Shown: positions 29,691 through 41,318, numbered from the stretch's first letter. The stretch is DNA of 64,000 bases from Cyanophora paradoxa (GCA_004431415.1 QPMI01000208.1:80400-144399); one strand, 5' to 3'. A program made the numbers and translations. Notes: generated by a model not told the origin, from the letters alone.

Positions 29691-32600
29691 TTACGGGAGG
29701 GCAGCGGTGGGGCGGTTCTTGGCGCTCAGCGCGTGACCGACAGGGACCATCGCCTCCTCGTCCGAGCTGATGCCCTCGGGGTAGATGATGGCCTCAGCCT
29801 CAAGGGCCGTTTTCGGGGCGAAGGCCGCGGTCGGAGTCGACCCTGAGAACCACTCACGGGCGAGGCGTGGCGGGGCTTTGTAGCCCTGCTTGTGCAGCGT
29901 GAGCCCGTAGCGGTTCATGATCGACTGGTGCGCAGCGCGGAGCGCCGGCGACAGCTCGGACGGCTTGACCGTCAGCATGAGGGCCGGGTTCGCCAGCCAG
30001 TTGAAAACTGTGACCGTGGAGCGGGGCCCCAGCTGGTTGAGAAGGCGGCGCGCCCAGGCCGGAGCCTGCTCGCGCTGAGCTGCCGGGGCGGGTTGCTCCT
30101 GTGCCGGCGAGCTAGCGGGCGGGGGCGAGGGCGCCGGGTCCTGGCGCGGCGGGGGGACCGCTGGGGCGGCCCTCTCGACGAGCAGGACGGGCTCTCGGAC
30201 GCTGACGCAGGGCGCAGCACTGCGCTCTTCGACTGCGGTGGCGCCCAGGGCTGCGCCGCTCGGGGAAACGTGCAGGTGCGCGGGCAGGTCGCCGTGAACT
30301 CGCGCCGCGCGAATGGGCTCGGCAGTCTCAGCTGCTTTGCGCACCATCCGAACGACTCGCGATCCGGTCGCCTCTGCCTCGCGGGCATGGATTTCGCGAA
30401 GATCCCGTTGCCGCTCGCGTTCCAGCTGGGTGCGGAACTCACGAGTGACGTCGAGAGTGCGCCGGAGCGACTCGAGCTCGTTGCGAGGGCCCGTCGGAAG
30501 GGTCGACAGGAGGGACGTAACCGTGCCCTCGGGGAGAGTGATCTCCATGGAAATGTTTTGTTTCAGAGCCCGGCTCAGGAGCTCGAGCATTTGACAGCAT
30601 CTTCTGTGGGCCTCTTTCCAATTGTCCTGCGGCGCCGCATTGCCGCCCTTCATTCGGCGGTACACGTCGTGCGCGGTGGTCACCCGGCGGTCAACCGTGT
30701 ACACCCAGTTCCGAAGATTCTGGAGTCCGGTGTCTCGCAGGCCCGGGTCACGGCAAGCCGCGCACTCTTGTGCAAAGGCCAGAAGGCCGAGAGTGGCGAT
30801 GTTGGCCGCAGGGTCAAAAGAGGAAATCGACGCAGAAGGCCTGGCTTTCTTTTTCTCAGCGGTCTGCGACGTCGGCTGACCGGCCTGGGAGGAGGAGGCG
30901 CTACCCTCCGCAGCGGCAGCGTGCGGCCCCGTCGCACCCTGCTCAGACTGCCCCCCAGGCCCGCTCAGAAAGGGCTGCTTCCCCTTCTCGGCGGCCCGCA
31001 AGCGCTCAAGCTCGGCCCGTTCCGTGGCCGCTAGCGGCTCGGAAGAGCTCTGCGCCGCGGGCGTGGCGGGAGCCGAGCCCCAGCCCCACGCGGGCGCCAT
31101 CGCGTACGTGCCGGCCCCGTGGCCGCCGTAGGAAGAGCGCGCTGTGGCCTGGTCCAGCTGGCGCAGCAGCGAGGCACGCAACGTGTCTGTCGTGTACTGC
31201 GCGCGCTTCTTTGCGTCCAGCTGGTGCGTAGCCTCGGCGTACGTCTTTTCCCACAGCGCGGTGTAGGCCTCGCGGGCCGTCGGGTTCTGGTAAACGCGAG
31301 ACGCGTCGCGAACGTGCTCGTCGTACCCGGCCTCTTCGGCGCCCTTGGGCGGCGTCGGTGGGCGGCCCTTTCCCTTCCTGGGGCTGCGGAGACTGTCCCG
31401 GCGGCGGTCGCGCGACCGGGAACGCGATCGTGAGCGCGTTCGGCTGCGCCGGTCCCGCGAGCTGCGGCGCGGGCTGCGGCTCGAACGGTCCCGGGAGGAG
31501 CTGCGCCGGGAGCGCGAGGGGCTCCTGCGGTCGTGGCGGCTTCGCGAGCTGCTCCGGCGGCGCTCAGGGGAGCGGTGCCGGCTGCGACGGTCGTCGCGGT
31601 CGCGGGACCGGCTGCGCCGGGAGTACTTCGATTGGGCCCGGGAGGAGCGGGCCGGCGAGCGCGAGCGGCGCTTTGAGGGTGCCCGTGAGGACTCCCTGTC
31701 GCGTTCACGGGTTGCCGGCGGGGCCGTAGTCTGGCTCGTGCTACTGCGCGGCGAGCGTTGGCCTTCTGTGACCCGAGGCCGATCAGGCGTGCGCCGGGGC
31801 GGCGGCGGGGCCATCGGCGTCTGCTCGCGTGGGGGAGGGGACCGCGGCGGGTGCTGCGGAACAGGCGGTGTGGTCGGGGGAGGCTGCCCGGACTGCCACT
31901 GCCCGGACTGCCACTGCTGTCCTGGCGGTCCGGGGGGCCAGGGCTGGGGGCCGGGCTGCCAGGGCTGACCCTGGAACCCCTGGTTGGGGCCGCCACCCTG
32001 GTAACCTCCGGGACCCTGCCAGCCGCCACGGCCGCGCCAGCCGCCGCCACGCCAGCCGCCACCGCCGCGCCAGCCGCCACGGCCGCGCGAGTCGCCTCCG
32101 CCTCGGCCGCCACGGCCACCATGGCCACCGTGGGGCGCAGCGTGGGGCGGGGTCTGTCCGGCCTGCTGAGGGGCGCTCGAGCTCGAGGCCGCAGCCGGGG
32201 CGACGGCCTGTGCGGCCGCGGGGGCGGGGCCCTCGTTTTCGAGCGGCGTGACGCCCGTCTTTGCATCATCGACTAGTGCCGGCGGGGGAACGAAGTGTGT
32301 CCCCGCCCACGAGGTGCGCACGTCGGCGTCGTAGATCGGCTGGTACGGCGTGCGGACCAGGTGGGCCTCGTCAGGGCTTTGCGCCTTGCCGCGCAGCTTC
32401 ATGACCGGAGCGGCGTTCTTCTGCGTGGTGACGGCGTCCCACATGAGCGCTGGTGAGAGAGCGTCGTTCTCCCATTCCGGGGACTTCAGGGCCTCCCAGT
32501 CGATCTTCGAGTCGCCGACGTGCCCAATCACATGCACGTACTCGGCGTACAGAGTGCGCAGGATTCCCTCGAAGTTCTCTCTCACGCCGAAGGCTGTGCC

Positions 32601-35600
32601 CGTGAACACGAAGCCGTGGGGGAAATTCTCGGGGTGGCTCCAGAGCTCATTGGCGGCTCGAGCGGCCTCGGTGTCGGGGAGCACAGTCGGCTTCCAGGTG
32701 CCGGCGACCTTGGTCACTGGCCAGTGATCCTCCTCGCCAGCCATAGGCGGGGAGGCAAGCTCGAGGCGCTGGTACCCGAGTCCCTGCGGCGTCTGAGCGA
32801 GGTAGTCGCGCAGGGCGCTCGCTACGACGCCCTCGTGCGTCGAGCGGTCCGTCGCCCGCTTCAGGTGGTACTCCAGAACGTCACAGAGCGTCTCGCTCTG
32901 TACCGCGTTGAGCGGCGCCCGGCCGTCCTTCCGGCGCGGCAGCAGCGGGATCCCGGAGTGCTGGTGGCCCTGGAGAACGGCCAGGAGGATGCGCGAGCAG
33001 ATGGCCAGGCGGCCCTCGTAGTCGGGTACTACTTTACCCTGCTCGTACTTCCAAGCAAGCGTCGGGCGCCCATCGGCGTACGTCGGGCGCGCATCGCGGG
33101 TTCCCTTTTCCTTTTCGGGTTTGGACGGCGGCGGTGTGAGGAAGGCCCTGTGCAGAAATCGCACGAGGCCGTCGGGCACGACGCAGCGGTATGAGTTCAG
33201 AATGGCGTTTGTGTCCTCGTCGAGCGAGGCCACATTCGCGATGTATCGCTCAACAACCTCGTCGCTGTCCTCGATGACCATCGGCGTGACAGAGAAGTCA
33301 TCGGACCAAGGCTGGCTGCCGAGCGCCTTGCCTGGCGCGTAAGCCTGGAAGCACCGGTGCTGCCACGCGACGGTGAAGCCGGCGAGGGTGCACGCGAGGT
33401 CTTCCTCCACCGGGATCGGGGCCCATGCGAGGGCGGACGAGGTGGCCCCCGCAGACAGCTCGTAGCCAAAGGCGTTGACGAGGGGAGGATGGGCCTTGCT
33501 GCGCTTCGGCGCGCGAGCTAGCTTCCCCATCGTGCCACCCAGCCAGAGCGCTTGGTTGGTTGCCTGGTGCCGAGCATTTGTCTTTGCGTCGGCATCGTGC
33601 AGCTTCCCAAGCACTGCAGTGCCCGCGACGATGCGCGGCGCGTAGGTGCGGACTACTTCGAAGCGCTCACTGTCGCTGCTCTGGGCAGTGCGCTTGTCGC
33701 AGAGCGGGCGGTGGAGATCGAGGATAACGGTCTCGCGCGCGTAACGCGTGCCGAACGGCGACGCGGCAGACTCGACTCGCGTGTCCGCGAGGTTGTTGTT
33801 GAGGACCGCCGTATACGGGGAGGGGTTCATGTCGTCCTGGATATACGGCGGGCTTTCATCGCCGGGGTCATCCACGAAGAAAACGGTGTACAACACGCGC
33901 GCCGTCTGGGCGAGCGCGGAGCTCATGGCGGCGTGCGCCGTTCCCTCATGCGAAATGTCCCACGGGCCTAGGTACGAGGGCACCATGGACTGCGCGGAGC
34001 GCGTGCCGACCGCCAGGTACTGCGCAACGTCCGGGTCGACGCCGCACATGACGTGCGCGAACGCCAGACCCTGGATATCGAACAGCCGGCTCTCCCGCAG
34101 GGGCAGCATCGGCGGGCCTACGGCCGCGAAAAAGTTCGTGATGCCGCGGGCAGCGCTCCCGACTCGCTTCAGGATAGTGGACGCAAACTCGCCCAGGTGC
34201 GTATCGAGGCCATGGATCGCGTCCCCGTAGCTCTCGTCCGTCTCAGTCTCCGAGCGCCACTGCAGCGGGTAGCTGATCGCAGGCAGGGCCGCCCAGTCGA
34301 GGACCGAGCTATCGAAGCAGCCGAGGGGGCGGAAAAACGAGCTCGTCTCAGACAGATACTGCTCGAGCAACGTGTGGTCGTTTAGATACGTCTTTTCCGT
34401 GAGAGAGAACACCGGGCGAGGCTTCCACTTCGGGTGAGGTGCGAAAGCGGCGCCGGCGTGGAGCCGAGCGACCTCGCCCTCCGCGCCCTCGTCGGGGCGG
34501 AGGTCCTCGCCCTCGGGAAGATCGACGAGGAAGGGGTGCAAGGGCGGGTCGGGCTCGTCGGTGTCAGCACCAGCGAGGCGGGCCTCGTCCACCGCGTACG
34601 TCTTCGGGCGACGCAGCATTTTCAAGATGGAGTCGCGCATCGCGGCCCACTCCGCCGTCGCAGCGGTCTCGAAGATGCTGGCCCGCGACGCAAGGCGCAG
34701 GTACTTACGAGCCCACCTCAGCCCCTTCGGCAGCTCCAGGGCTGCTCGGGCCGCCGACGGGGCTTCCGCGGCCGGGGCCTCGTCGAGGAGCAGCGCGTGG
34801 GCCTGCAGAAGGTAGCGCGCGACGCTCGACGGGATGACGACCGCATTCGGGTTGAAGCGATTCTCGTGCACCCAAGCCGGCGTGCGCGGCTGCGGGATGC
34901 GCCAGCGAGCCGTGAGATACCACTCGACATCGTCCTGCGCCCAGTCATGGAGGCTGGTCGGCAGGCCATCGGTCTGAGGAGTGATTTCAGAAACCAGCCC
35001 CAGGCCGAGCATGAGCAGCTCAAGAGCCGCAGCGTTCTCGCGGGCGATCCGAATGGAGCTCGGCGCGCGGCGGGCCGGGAGGCCGGCCAGCGGTACGACG
35101 GCGGGGAGCGGGTTGTCCGCGCGCTCGTACGGCTGCGAGCCGCACTCCTCGATGATGAAATCTTTCAAGTGGGGGACGCGGAGCGTCTCGAGCGTCCCCT
35201 TGACAGCGGACGTTTCAATACCCCAGCGTGCTGCCAGAATTTTGCGCTGGGCAGGCGGCCAATTCTCAAGGCTCTTGCCGCGGTTGTGCGGCGAGACCCT
35301 GGGCACTACGAGGGCTCCGCCAATGACCCCAAGCGCTTCGTACAGGGCGTACTGGGCGGGGTCGTCGGCGTCGGGAGTCCCGGCAGGCTCAGGCTGGGAC
35401 GCGGGCTGCGTGGGCTCGCTGGGGCCCTCGCCGCCACCTCCCCCCTCATCGCGCTTCTCCGACATGGGCACATCACCCTCCTTGTCCTTCTGGGGCTCCT
35501 GGCCCTGGGCGCCCTTGCGGCCCCGCCCCTGGCCCCGCCGGCCGCCTCCGCGGCCCTGACCCTTCGCGCCCCCAGCCGCTGCCTGCCGCGGCTTCCCGCC

Positions 35601-36523
35601 AGCTAGTGGGCCAGGCTCGTGCGCAGGGTTGAGGGCGGGCGTCGGCGTCCGCGGAGGCGAGAGGCGGCCGCCGGGCAGGATCGCCGGCTCGGGCGCGGCT
35701 GTCTGCGGCACGAGAGCGGCCGCAGCCTGCAGCGTGAGCCCGATGGCCTTCACGGTGGCCTGGCCGTCGAGAGCGCGGGCGTGCGCCTCGCGATCGAGCT
35801 TCGAGGCGACCGGGGTCGTCGTCGGGCAGCTCGGATCCAAGCGCCACTTCTCTGCGAACGCGATGAGCTGGTCGACCTCCTCGTCGCTCAGACCGCCGCT
35901 CTTCCGCTTGAGGCGGCGGTACAGAAGGATGAGGTGTGCGCGCGAGTGGGGCGGAGTGCCCTCAATGTACTTGATGAGGCGGGCGCTGCCGGCACTCCCC
36001 GTCACAGTCTTAATGTGGACGAGGCTCTTCAGGGTTTCCAAGGGCTCGGTGGGCCCCAGGGGGCTCAAGATCGAGACCTCCTCCGGGATGATAGTGGGCT
36101 GACGCCCAGCATCCTTGTCGGCATGCAAGGTCAGCTGCGTGCCCCGCGTCGCCGGCCGCACGAGCCCCAGGTACCAGCCCGTCGGGACTGGCGCCTTGGA
36201 GTCGCCAGGGGCCGGCGGGCGGTGACCCAGCAGCGCGTAGAGCCAGGCGGTGCACAGCGGAAGGTCGCGGAGCGCGAGGATGCGCTCGGCGGCGAGGCCC
36301 TCGCCGACCGACATCCGCTCGACGACGCAGGCGTCGCTGAGCCGGCTGTAGTCCGGGGCGCGCCCCTTGCGGTACGCCTCATGGCGCTCGTGGGCGGCCC
36401 TGGCCAGCCAGCCCTCAGTGTCCTTCACCGAGTGGAGCACCTTCGCTGACGGAACTGGCAGCTCGAGCGAGAGCGCCGCGGTCGTGAGCAGGTGCACCGC
36501 AGTCGTGAAGTCAAAGTCCGAGG
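29691..36523 (-). CDS. Giant ORF1, C-terminal 2,280 residues: unknown protein with RGG and SR-like regions
   Basis: Seen: a frame of about 2,280 codons ending in TAA at 29691-29693. The first about 1,400 residues are mixed alpha/beta-like with no motif I can name, interrupted by a Gly/Gln/Lys-rich linker (GGAKGQGRGGGRRGQGRGRK, about 35560). Then come a Gly-Arg/Gly-Trp region with repeated RGGW and RGRGG (32130-31990), a Pro/Gln-rich stretch, an Arg-Ser dipeptide region like that of SR proteins (about 31680-31400), and a coiled-coil-prone end (ELESLRRTLDVTREFRTQLE, about 30480). RGG and RS tracts usually bind RNA (established for other proteins). The preceding segment (36524-37647) continues into it after a -1 step at a four-base C-run (36522-36525). 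Confidence 0.85.
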
Positions 36524-37647
36524 GGCAGGCACGGCCTCGCTCGCGAGGAGAGCGGCACACTTATGCAGGTCGATGCGACCGGTGTGGCCCCCGAAGCTTC
36601 CCGCAGTTTTCCAGCGAGCCCAGTGCTCGAGGAGGACGAGCGCGAGCCCGTAGGCATCCGTGTGCTCGTCGACCATGAGCGGGGCCGCGAAGTCGAAGTA
36701 CCGCTGGAGAATTTTCTCGGCGGCCTTAGACGACCCCGGGGCACCGTAGTCGAGGCGGTGCAGGTAATAACCGGCGACGCAGGCCGCAGCTGCCAGCCGC
36801 AGGCGGGTCTGGTCGGAAACCAACTGGCCGCGACCCAGGCGCGTCGATCCCATCAGCTGCATCTCGTGCGGCGCGAGTGCGAGGGCGATCGGGGACTGCG
36901 AGCCGACGCTCTCGTGGCCCCGGTAACCCTCGAGCCAGCCCGCGATCGCTATCTCGCCCGGCCGAAGCTTCTGGAGGTCCGGTTCCACCTCCGGCTTGCC
37001 GAAGGCGGTCAGGCCCTTCGTGGGCCACGGCCTCCCCTTGGCAACGCGCTGGGCGTGAAGGCCGACCTGCCGTACCAGGTGCATCGTGCTGAGGTAGCGC
37101 GTCGGCCAGGCGTGCGCCAGCAGGTCGCGCGAGGCGCTGCTGTGCCCCAGCATGTGCAAGAAAGCCGTCGGCAGGGTCGGGGAATCGGTATACACACTCT
37201 CATCCGCAAACGGCTGCGTGAGCGCCGAGAGCAGGAAGGAGAAAGCCTGGCGAGTGCGGCCAGGGCAGCGGAACGCGGTAGCGTACCACTGCACCTCCGG
37301 CTGCTCGACCAGGCCCTCGAGGCAGTACGTCACACAGTGGCTGAGGCGAGGGTTCGGGTACACGAAACCCTCGCGCCCTAGTTCCACGGGAGCGGCACCC
37401 TTCAGCTTGTGCCCCTGAACATCCCAGAGGATGGCCGGGCCCAGCTCGGCCTCGCGGCCGGGCTCCTCCGTGAGATTTAGGGCGCCGAAGTGTGCTACAG
37501 TGAACCCAGCGCGCGCAAGGTAAGCGCGGTTGGTGCGGATGCACTCCTTAGAGGCGGCCTCGCGATCCTCCTCGGCCGCCGAAGCGCCGTCGTCCGTGAC
37601 CGAGAGGCTCGCAACGGTCTCAGCGCCCGACGAGTACTCCAGGCAAG
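36524..37647 (-). CDS. Giant ORF1, middle segment (unknown)
   Basis: Reading leftward, the frame opens inside the Gag 3' end (SVTDDGASAAEEDREAASKE, then ECIRTNRAYLARAGFTVAHF) and runs through FVYPNPRLSHCVTYCLEGLV, LPTAFLHMLGHSSASRDLL, GEIAIAGWLEGYRGHESVG and LRLAAAACVAGYYLHRLDYG to the break at 36522-36525. Its amino-acid composition is that of a real folded protein. In the same stretch the Gag frame becomes Arg-rich and meaningless, so translation must move frame near 37647. No family was recognised. Confidence 0.75.
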
Positions 37648-40059
37648 GGCCGACCCGGCGGCGGGGTCGACGTCGCCCTTGACGCAGGTGGCCGCCACGG
37701 CGGACTCCAGGCTGCCAATTGCCAGTGCGTCAGCATCCCCGCCCGAGCTCGCCGGCTGCAGAGCAGCGACATCAGAACCCTTCGCTTCTGCGTCAGCGCC
37801 CTCAACCTCCGTTGGGTCCGGGGCGGCCGCAGACTCGAGGGCAAAGGTGCCCAGGTCGGCGGCGTTCATGATGTCGGCAAATGAGCTCAGGCCGGCGGAG
37901 AGCCCAGGGCCGATGCCGGCCGCGATCGGCTCGGTCGCGGTCTTTTCCGTCTCAGCGAGGCCCGACTCCGGGCGGGCCCGCATGTCGATCACGGTTTCCT
38001 CCTCCGGGCAAAGGTCCGGCCGCGCAGCCAAGATAATCTGCACGAGGCCGATCGCGAACGCCGTTGCGGCTGCGGCGCAGGTGCTCAGGCTCTCATCCTT
38101 GTGCAGGGCTGCGGCATGCTCCGTAGTGACGGCGCTGAAGCGCTCGAAGGCGCGCGCAAGCTCGAGACCGGTGCTCGCGCTGGTGCGGTCGATTTTGACG
38201 CGGAATACGCGGCGCTCTTTGCCGAGCTCCGCGGGCGCAGGAGCCGCAGTCGGGCCGGAGCCGGGGCTCGCGGCCGGGGTGGACGGGCTGCCCAGAAGGC
38301 TCGGGCCTCCGCGGACGGCCTCCGAGAGGATGGCGCGCGCGATCGCGAAGGTCGCGGCCTCGCTCGCGGGGCTCGTCGCCGGCGCAGAGGCGAGGGCTTC
38401 CTTGTGCTCAGCGAACGCGCGGCGGACGGCGATCCCAACCTCACTCGCGATCTTGGAGTCGATCGCGGGGCAGTTAGCCTGGCGGTGCCCCGGCTTTCCG
38501 CACCCGTAGCAGACAGGGGGCCCGTTGCCGGACGGCGGGGCGGGGCTGAAGTTCCCACCCTGAGGGCGGCGCTTGGCCTCGCCTCCGAACCCGCCGGCGC
38601 GGCGCTTGTTGGGGTTGATCACCGCCCAATCGGGCAGCGGCGTCGGGCTCACGTCGCACTCGAACTTCCAGTGGCGCTTGCCGCAGTGGCACGGGTTGCG
38701 CGGCTGAGCCGGCAGACCGCGCTCGCGCAGGAATTCGGTGATCTTCTGGCGGTATACCGGGTCGTCGGGCCGCGGCGGCGGCGCGGAGGAGGACGGGTAG
38801 ATCGCGCGGATCACCACGTCAACTTCCTCATCGTCGCCCGCGAATGCGTACCGGCAGAACATCACGAGTTCCTCCGTCTGCGCGTCGTCCGCGACGCCGT
38901 CATCGTACCCGCCGTCGTACGCCTCATGCGTGTGCGCTCGCATCACGCGCGCGTCCTTCGATGCGCGGCTACCGGGCGGGACGACGGGGACGGCCGGCGG
39001 CGCAGCGTGCATGGCCGCGCGCTGCAGGGACTGCATAGCGCTCGGGGCCGGGGCCGGCGCCGCGCTCGGCAGCGCGCTGCGTTTGACGACGTACGCTGAG
39101 CCCGGCACGTTCGAGATATCCGTGTCCCATGCGCCGAGCTCGCGGCAGCGCTTGCGTACGTAGTTGACGAGGGCAACCTCGTCTTTCAGCAAGCCCTCGC
39201 GCACGCGCTGTGCAAGTTCGGCTTGCACTACTGTCAAGACCTCGAGGTTCTTGAGCATGCGGCGCCGGTCTTTCTCCGACAGATCCTTCACGTCATCGAA
39301 TTCGCGGTACGCGCCGCGATTCCGGTGTGCGATCATGTCGCCGAGCTGGCGGACCAGCGCCGAGAGCGGGTTCTCGAGGAGCTGGCGCGCGTCCGGGTGC
39401 ATGCACAAGCGGCAGGTGCGGCGGACGCACGCCTCGGGATTCTCGCCTAGATAGGGCAGGCGCAGAACTTCCTTCAGGTCGTCCGGGTTGCGCTCGCCCG
39501 AGTCGGACTCCAGGCGGGCGCGGATCGCAGCGAAGGTGGTCTCGCGCTTAGACGCCACGATGGCCTCTTCGATTTCTGCGATCTGCTCGCCGAGCCCTTC
39601 GAGCAGCATGAGCTCGTGCTCATTAGCAGCGCCCAGCCGTTCCTTTTCGGCCTTTTCGCTCTTCAGCTTCGCCAGCTCGCTCTTGCGCGCGCGCTGGCCG
39701 GCGTGGAAGAGCTCGATCTCGCTCCGCACGCTGTGCGCGGGGTCGAGAGTCTGTACGAGCGCGAGGCCAGTGTTCTGCTGCTGGCTATCGCCTGCATCTT
39801 CAGCCAGATTCAGGATGTTCCGGCTAAGTGCGGCGGCAGCCTCGAAGGCCGCGAGGTGATCCTCGACGGTCTGGCGGTCGGCGCCTGGCTGCAGCGGCGG
39901 AATCCGACGCAGCATCTCTAGCGCATTCGTCGGAATGCCGCTTAGAGTGCTCGGCTCTGCCGTGAAAGGAGCCAAGTTCGCCATCCGGATGTGGTACTCC
40001 GCGGAAGCTCCGGTGCCGGAGGACATTCTTTTCACGAAAAGCTCGCGGCGTAAAGCCAA
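37648..40059 (-). CDS. Retrotransposon Gag with CCHC zinc knuckle
   Basis: Start at 40059, with MSSGTGASAEYHIRMAN soon after. The N-terminal half is helical and charged (KSELAKLKSEKAEKERLGAA). A zinc knuckle PVCYGCGKPGHRQANCPA lies at residues about 514-531 (C-x2-C-x4-H-x4-C), preceded by a second Cys/His cluster CHCGKRHWKFEC at about 455. Known: CCHC knuckles in Gag bind the element's RNA. The plausible frame ends near 37647 (DPAAGSAL); the nominal stop is at 37495. The Gag is unusually long for gypsy. Confidence 0.88.
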
Positions 40060-40578
40060 GCTTATCGATCAGAATGTCCGCGATCCGGCTCCTCTGAGGT
40101 CCGCGGTCGCGCGACGAGGCTTCTCGAAGCCAAGTCGCCGATGTCCTCTGATCAAGCACGCCCTTTCAAGAAGACAGGCTCACTACGCGGTAGTAGAGCA
40201 ACTGCTTCGGGCGGCTAGCGATGCAACGGCGATCCGAGCAGTCTGCCTCGGTCCCGGTTCGCTTTTCGATTCTCTCCGTCGCTCGGTGCCGCGGGCAGCC
40301 GAGGTGAGCAAGCTCACGTCGCACGAAACCGGAGCGATCTGCCCCCGGCTCGTGTTTGCGCTCTACTTGCGAGAGCAGCACGCCCCAGTTCGTCAACCTG
40401 CTCGCTCAGCCTTTGCGGGCACGGGCGGGGAGCGTCCGCACGCTCCTCGACCTCTTTCGAGGTTCTCCCGTGCGCCGGCTGAGCTGCGGGTGCTGGATTG
40501 GGCTGGTTGCTGAGGATGGTCGCTGAAGATCGCTGGTTCGTGCTCCGTAGGCACGTGGCGCCTGTCGGCAGTGGCGCC
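40060..40578 (-). other. 5' leader of the retrotransposon with primer-binding region
   Basis: Between the 5' LTR and Gag. Next to the LTR, the minus strand reads GGCGCCACTGCCGACAGG; a 16-base tandem repeat (GTGGCGCCTGTCGGCA-like, 40556-40586) spans the LTR border. A canonical TGG start complementary to a tRNA CCA end is absent at the border, so the primer is uncertain. Confidence 0.55.
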
Positions 40579-40834
40579 TGTCGGATGGGAAGAAGCCCAC
40601 CCGGTACGCCCTGCGCGGTCTAGCGCAGGCGGTGGTGATAGCAGGAAGCACAAGTGGTCTATTCACAAGTGTACCCGTACAGCGACGGCGTACCCCTCAG
40701 ATGGGGCCGCGCCCGGCGCTAAGTCACAACACAGAGAGCACTACAAGCTAGAAGCTTACTAGCGCTAGACTAAGGCTAGAGGCTAACCATAGACTACCAG
40801 CTAGCCTAGTCCGAGGGCATCGCGGCATGCGACA
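40579..40834 (-). repeat. 5' LTR of the giant retrotransposon
   Basis: 256 bases identical to 20322-20577. As the element is on the minus strand, this is the promoter LTR. Confidence 0.96.
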
Positions 40835-40839
40835 GGGGC
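40835..40839. repeat. Target-site duplication, right copy (GGGGC)
   Basis: Matches 20317-20321. Confidence 0.85.
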
Positions 40840-41135
40840 GGGGGCGAGTCGAAGACCTAGTTGGAAACCGTTGAACGGGGTAGGGCCCCCGTTTTCGGTA
40901 ACTTACAAAATGACGAGTCTGCTCATCTCCCGATCCAGCTCCGAGCTCTTAACCACGTGTTAGTGCATGCATGAGAGCCCGGAATTCGTTGTCAGAACCC
41001 GAAACTTTGAAAAGAGCGGAATGCTGCGCGGAAAACCGGACCCTTTCCTGGACTATCCCTTGCAGCGCCTGATCCTGTGGTCGTATAGAGGCCGGACCAA
41101 GTGCATAAGAAAGCTCTTGCGATGCTCGACAGAGC

Positions 41136-41240
41136 ATGTCATACATGCCAGCGCTCGGGAAGCAGCGCGTGGCGCGCTAGGCCGCATCAAGTACCTGTTG
41201 TACCGAACGCGGAAAAAAAGAGCTCCTGAGAGTTTCAGTA
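41136..41240. repeat. Dispersed repeat, copy 2
   Basis: Resembles 14583-14695: GTCATACATGCC, GCGCTAGGCCGC, TCAAGTACCTGTTGTACC and a run of seven A's followed by GAGCTCCTG. Confidence 0.7.
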
Positions 41241-41244
41241 CAGG

Positions 41245-41318
41245 CGCACAATTTAGCCGTCAACCTGAGAGTAAGAGCTTTTGCTGGGTACAAGCGCACA
41301 ATTTAGCCGTCAACCTAG
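41245..41318. repeat. Direct repeat GCGCACAATTTAGCCGTCAA
   Basis: GCGCACAATTTAGCCGTCAA plus CCT occurs twice about 43 bases apart, directly after the dispersed repeat. Confidence 0.85.

Larger units (their letters stand above)
20322..40834 (-). mobile_element. Giant Ty3/gypsy LTR retrotransposon (20.5 kb) with extra genes
   Basis: Seen: two 256-base direct repeats beginning TGTCG and ending CGACA, identical as far as I can compare, flanked by GGGGC. The transcription direction is leftward: leader (40578-40060), Gag and giant ORF1 (40059-29691), two cargo genes (29381-27046), then PR, linker, RT, RNase H and INT (about 26800-21210) and a 3' leader. Integrase after RNase H makes it Ty3/gypsy. 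The purine tract GAGTGAGGAG abuts the 3' LTR (20579-20590, read on the minus strand). The primer site next to the 5' LTR reads GGCGCCACTGCCGACAGG and lacks the usual TGG. Identical LTRs indicate recent insertion. Coding is interrupted by several -1 breaks, mostly in homopolymers. Confidence 0.95.

Noticed and set aside
29892-35606. Several plus-strand frames of 200-390 codons opposite giant ORF1
   Set aside because: Shadows of the minus-strand coding frame in GC-rich DNA; Arg-rich, no motif, no splice logic.
36522-37649. Programmed -1 ribosomal frameshifting as the explanation of the ORF1 breaks
   Set aside because: The sites are not X-XXY-YYZ heptamers, and similar single-base breaks occur in pol and in a host housekeeping gene. 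A missing homopolymer base explains all of them.
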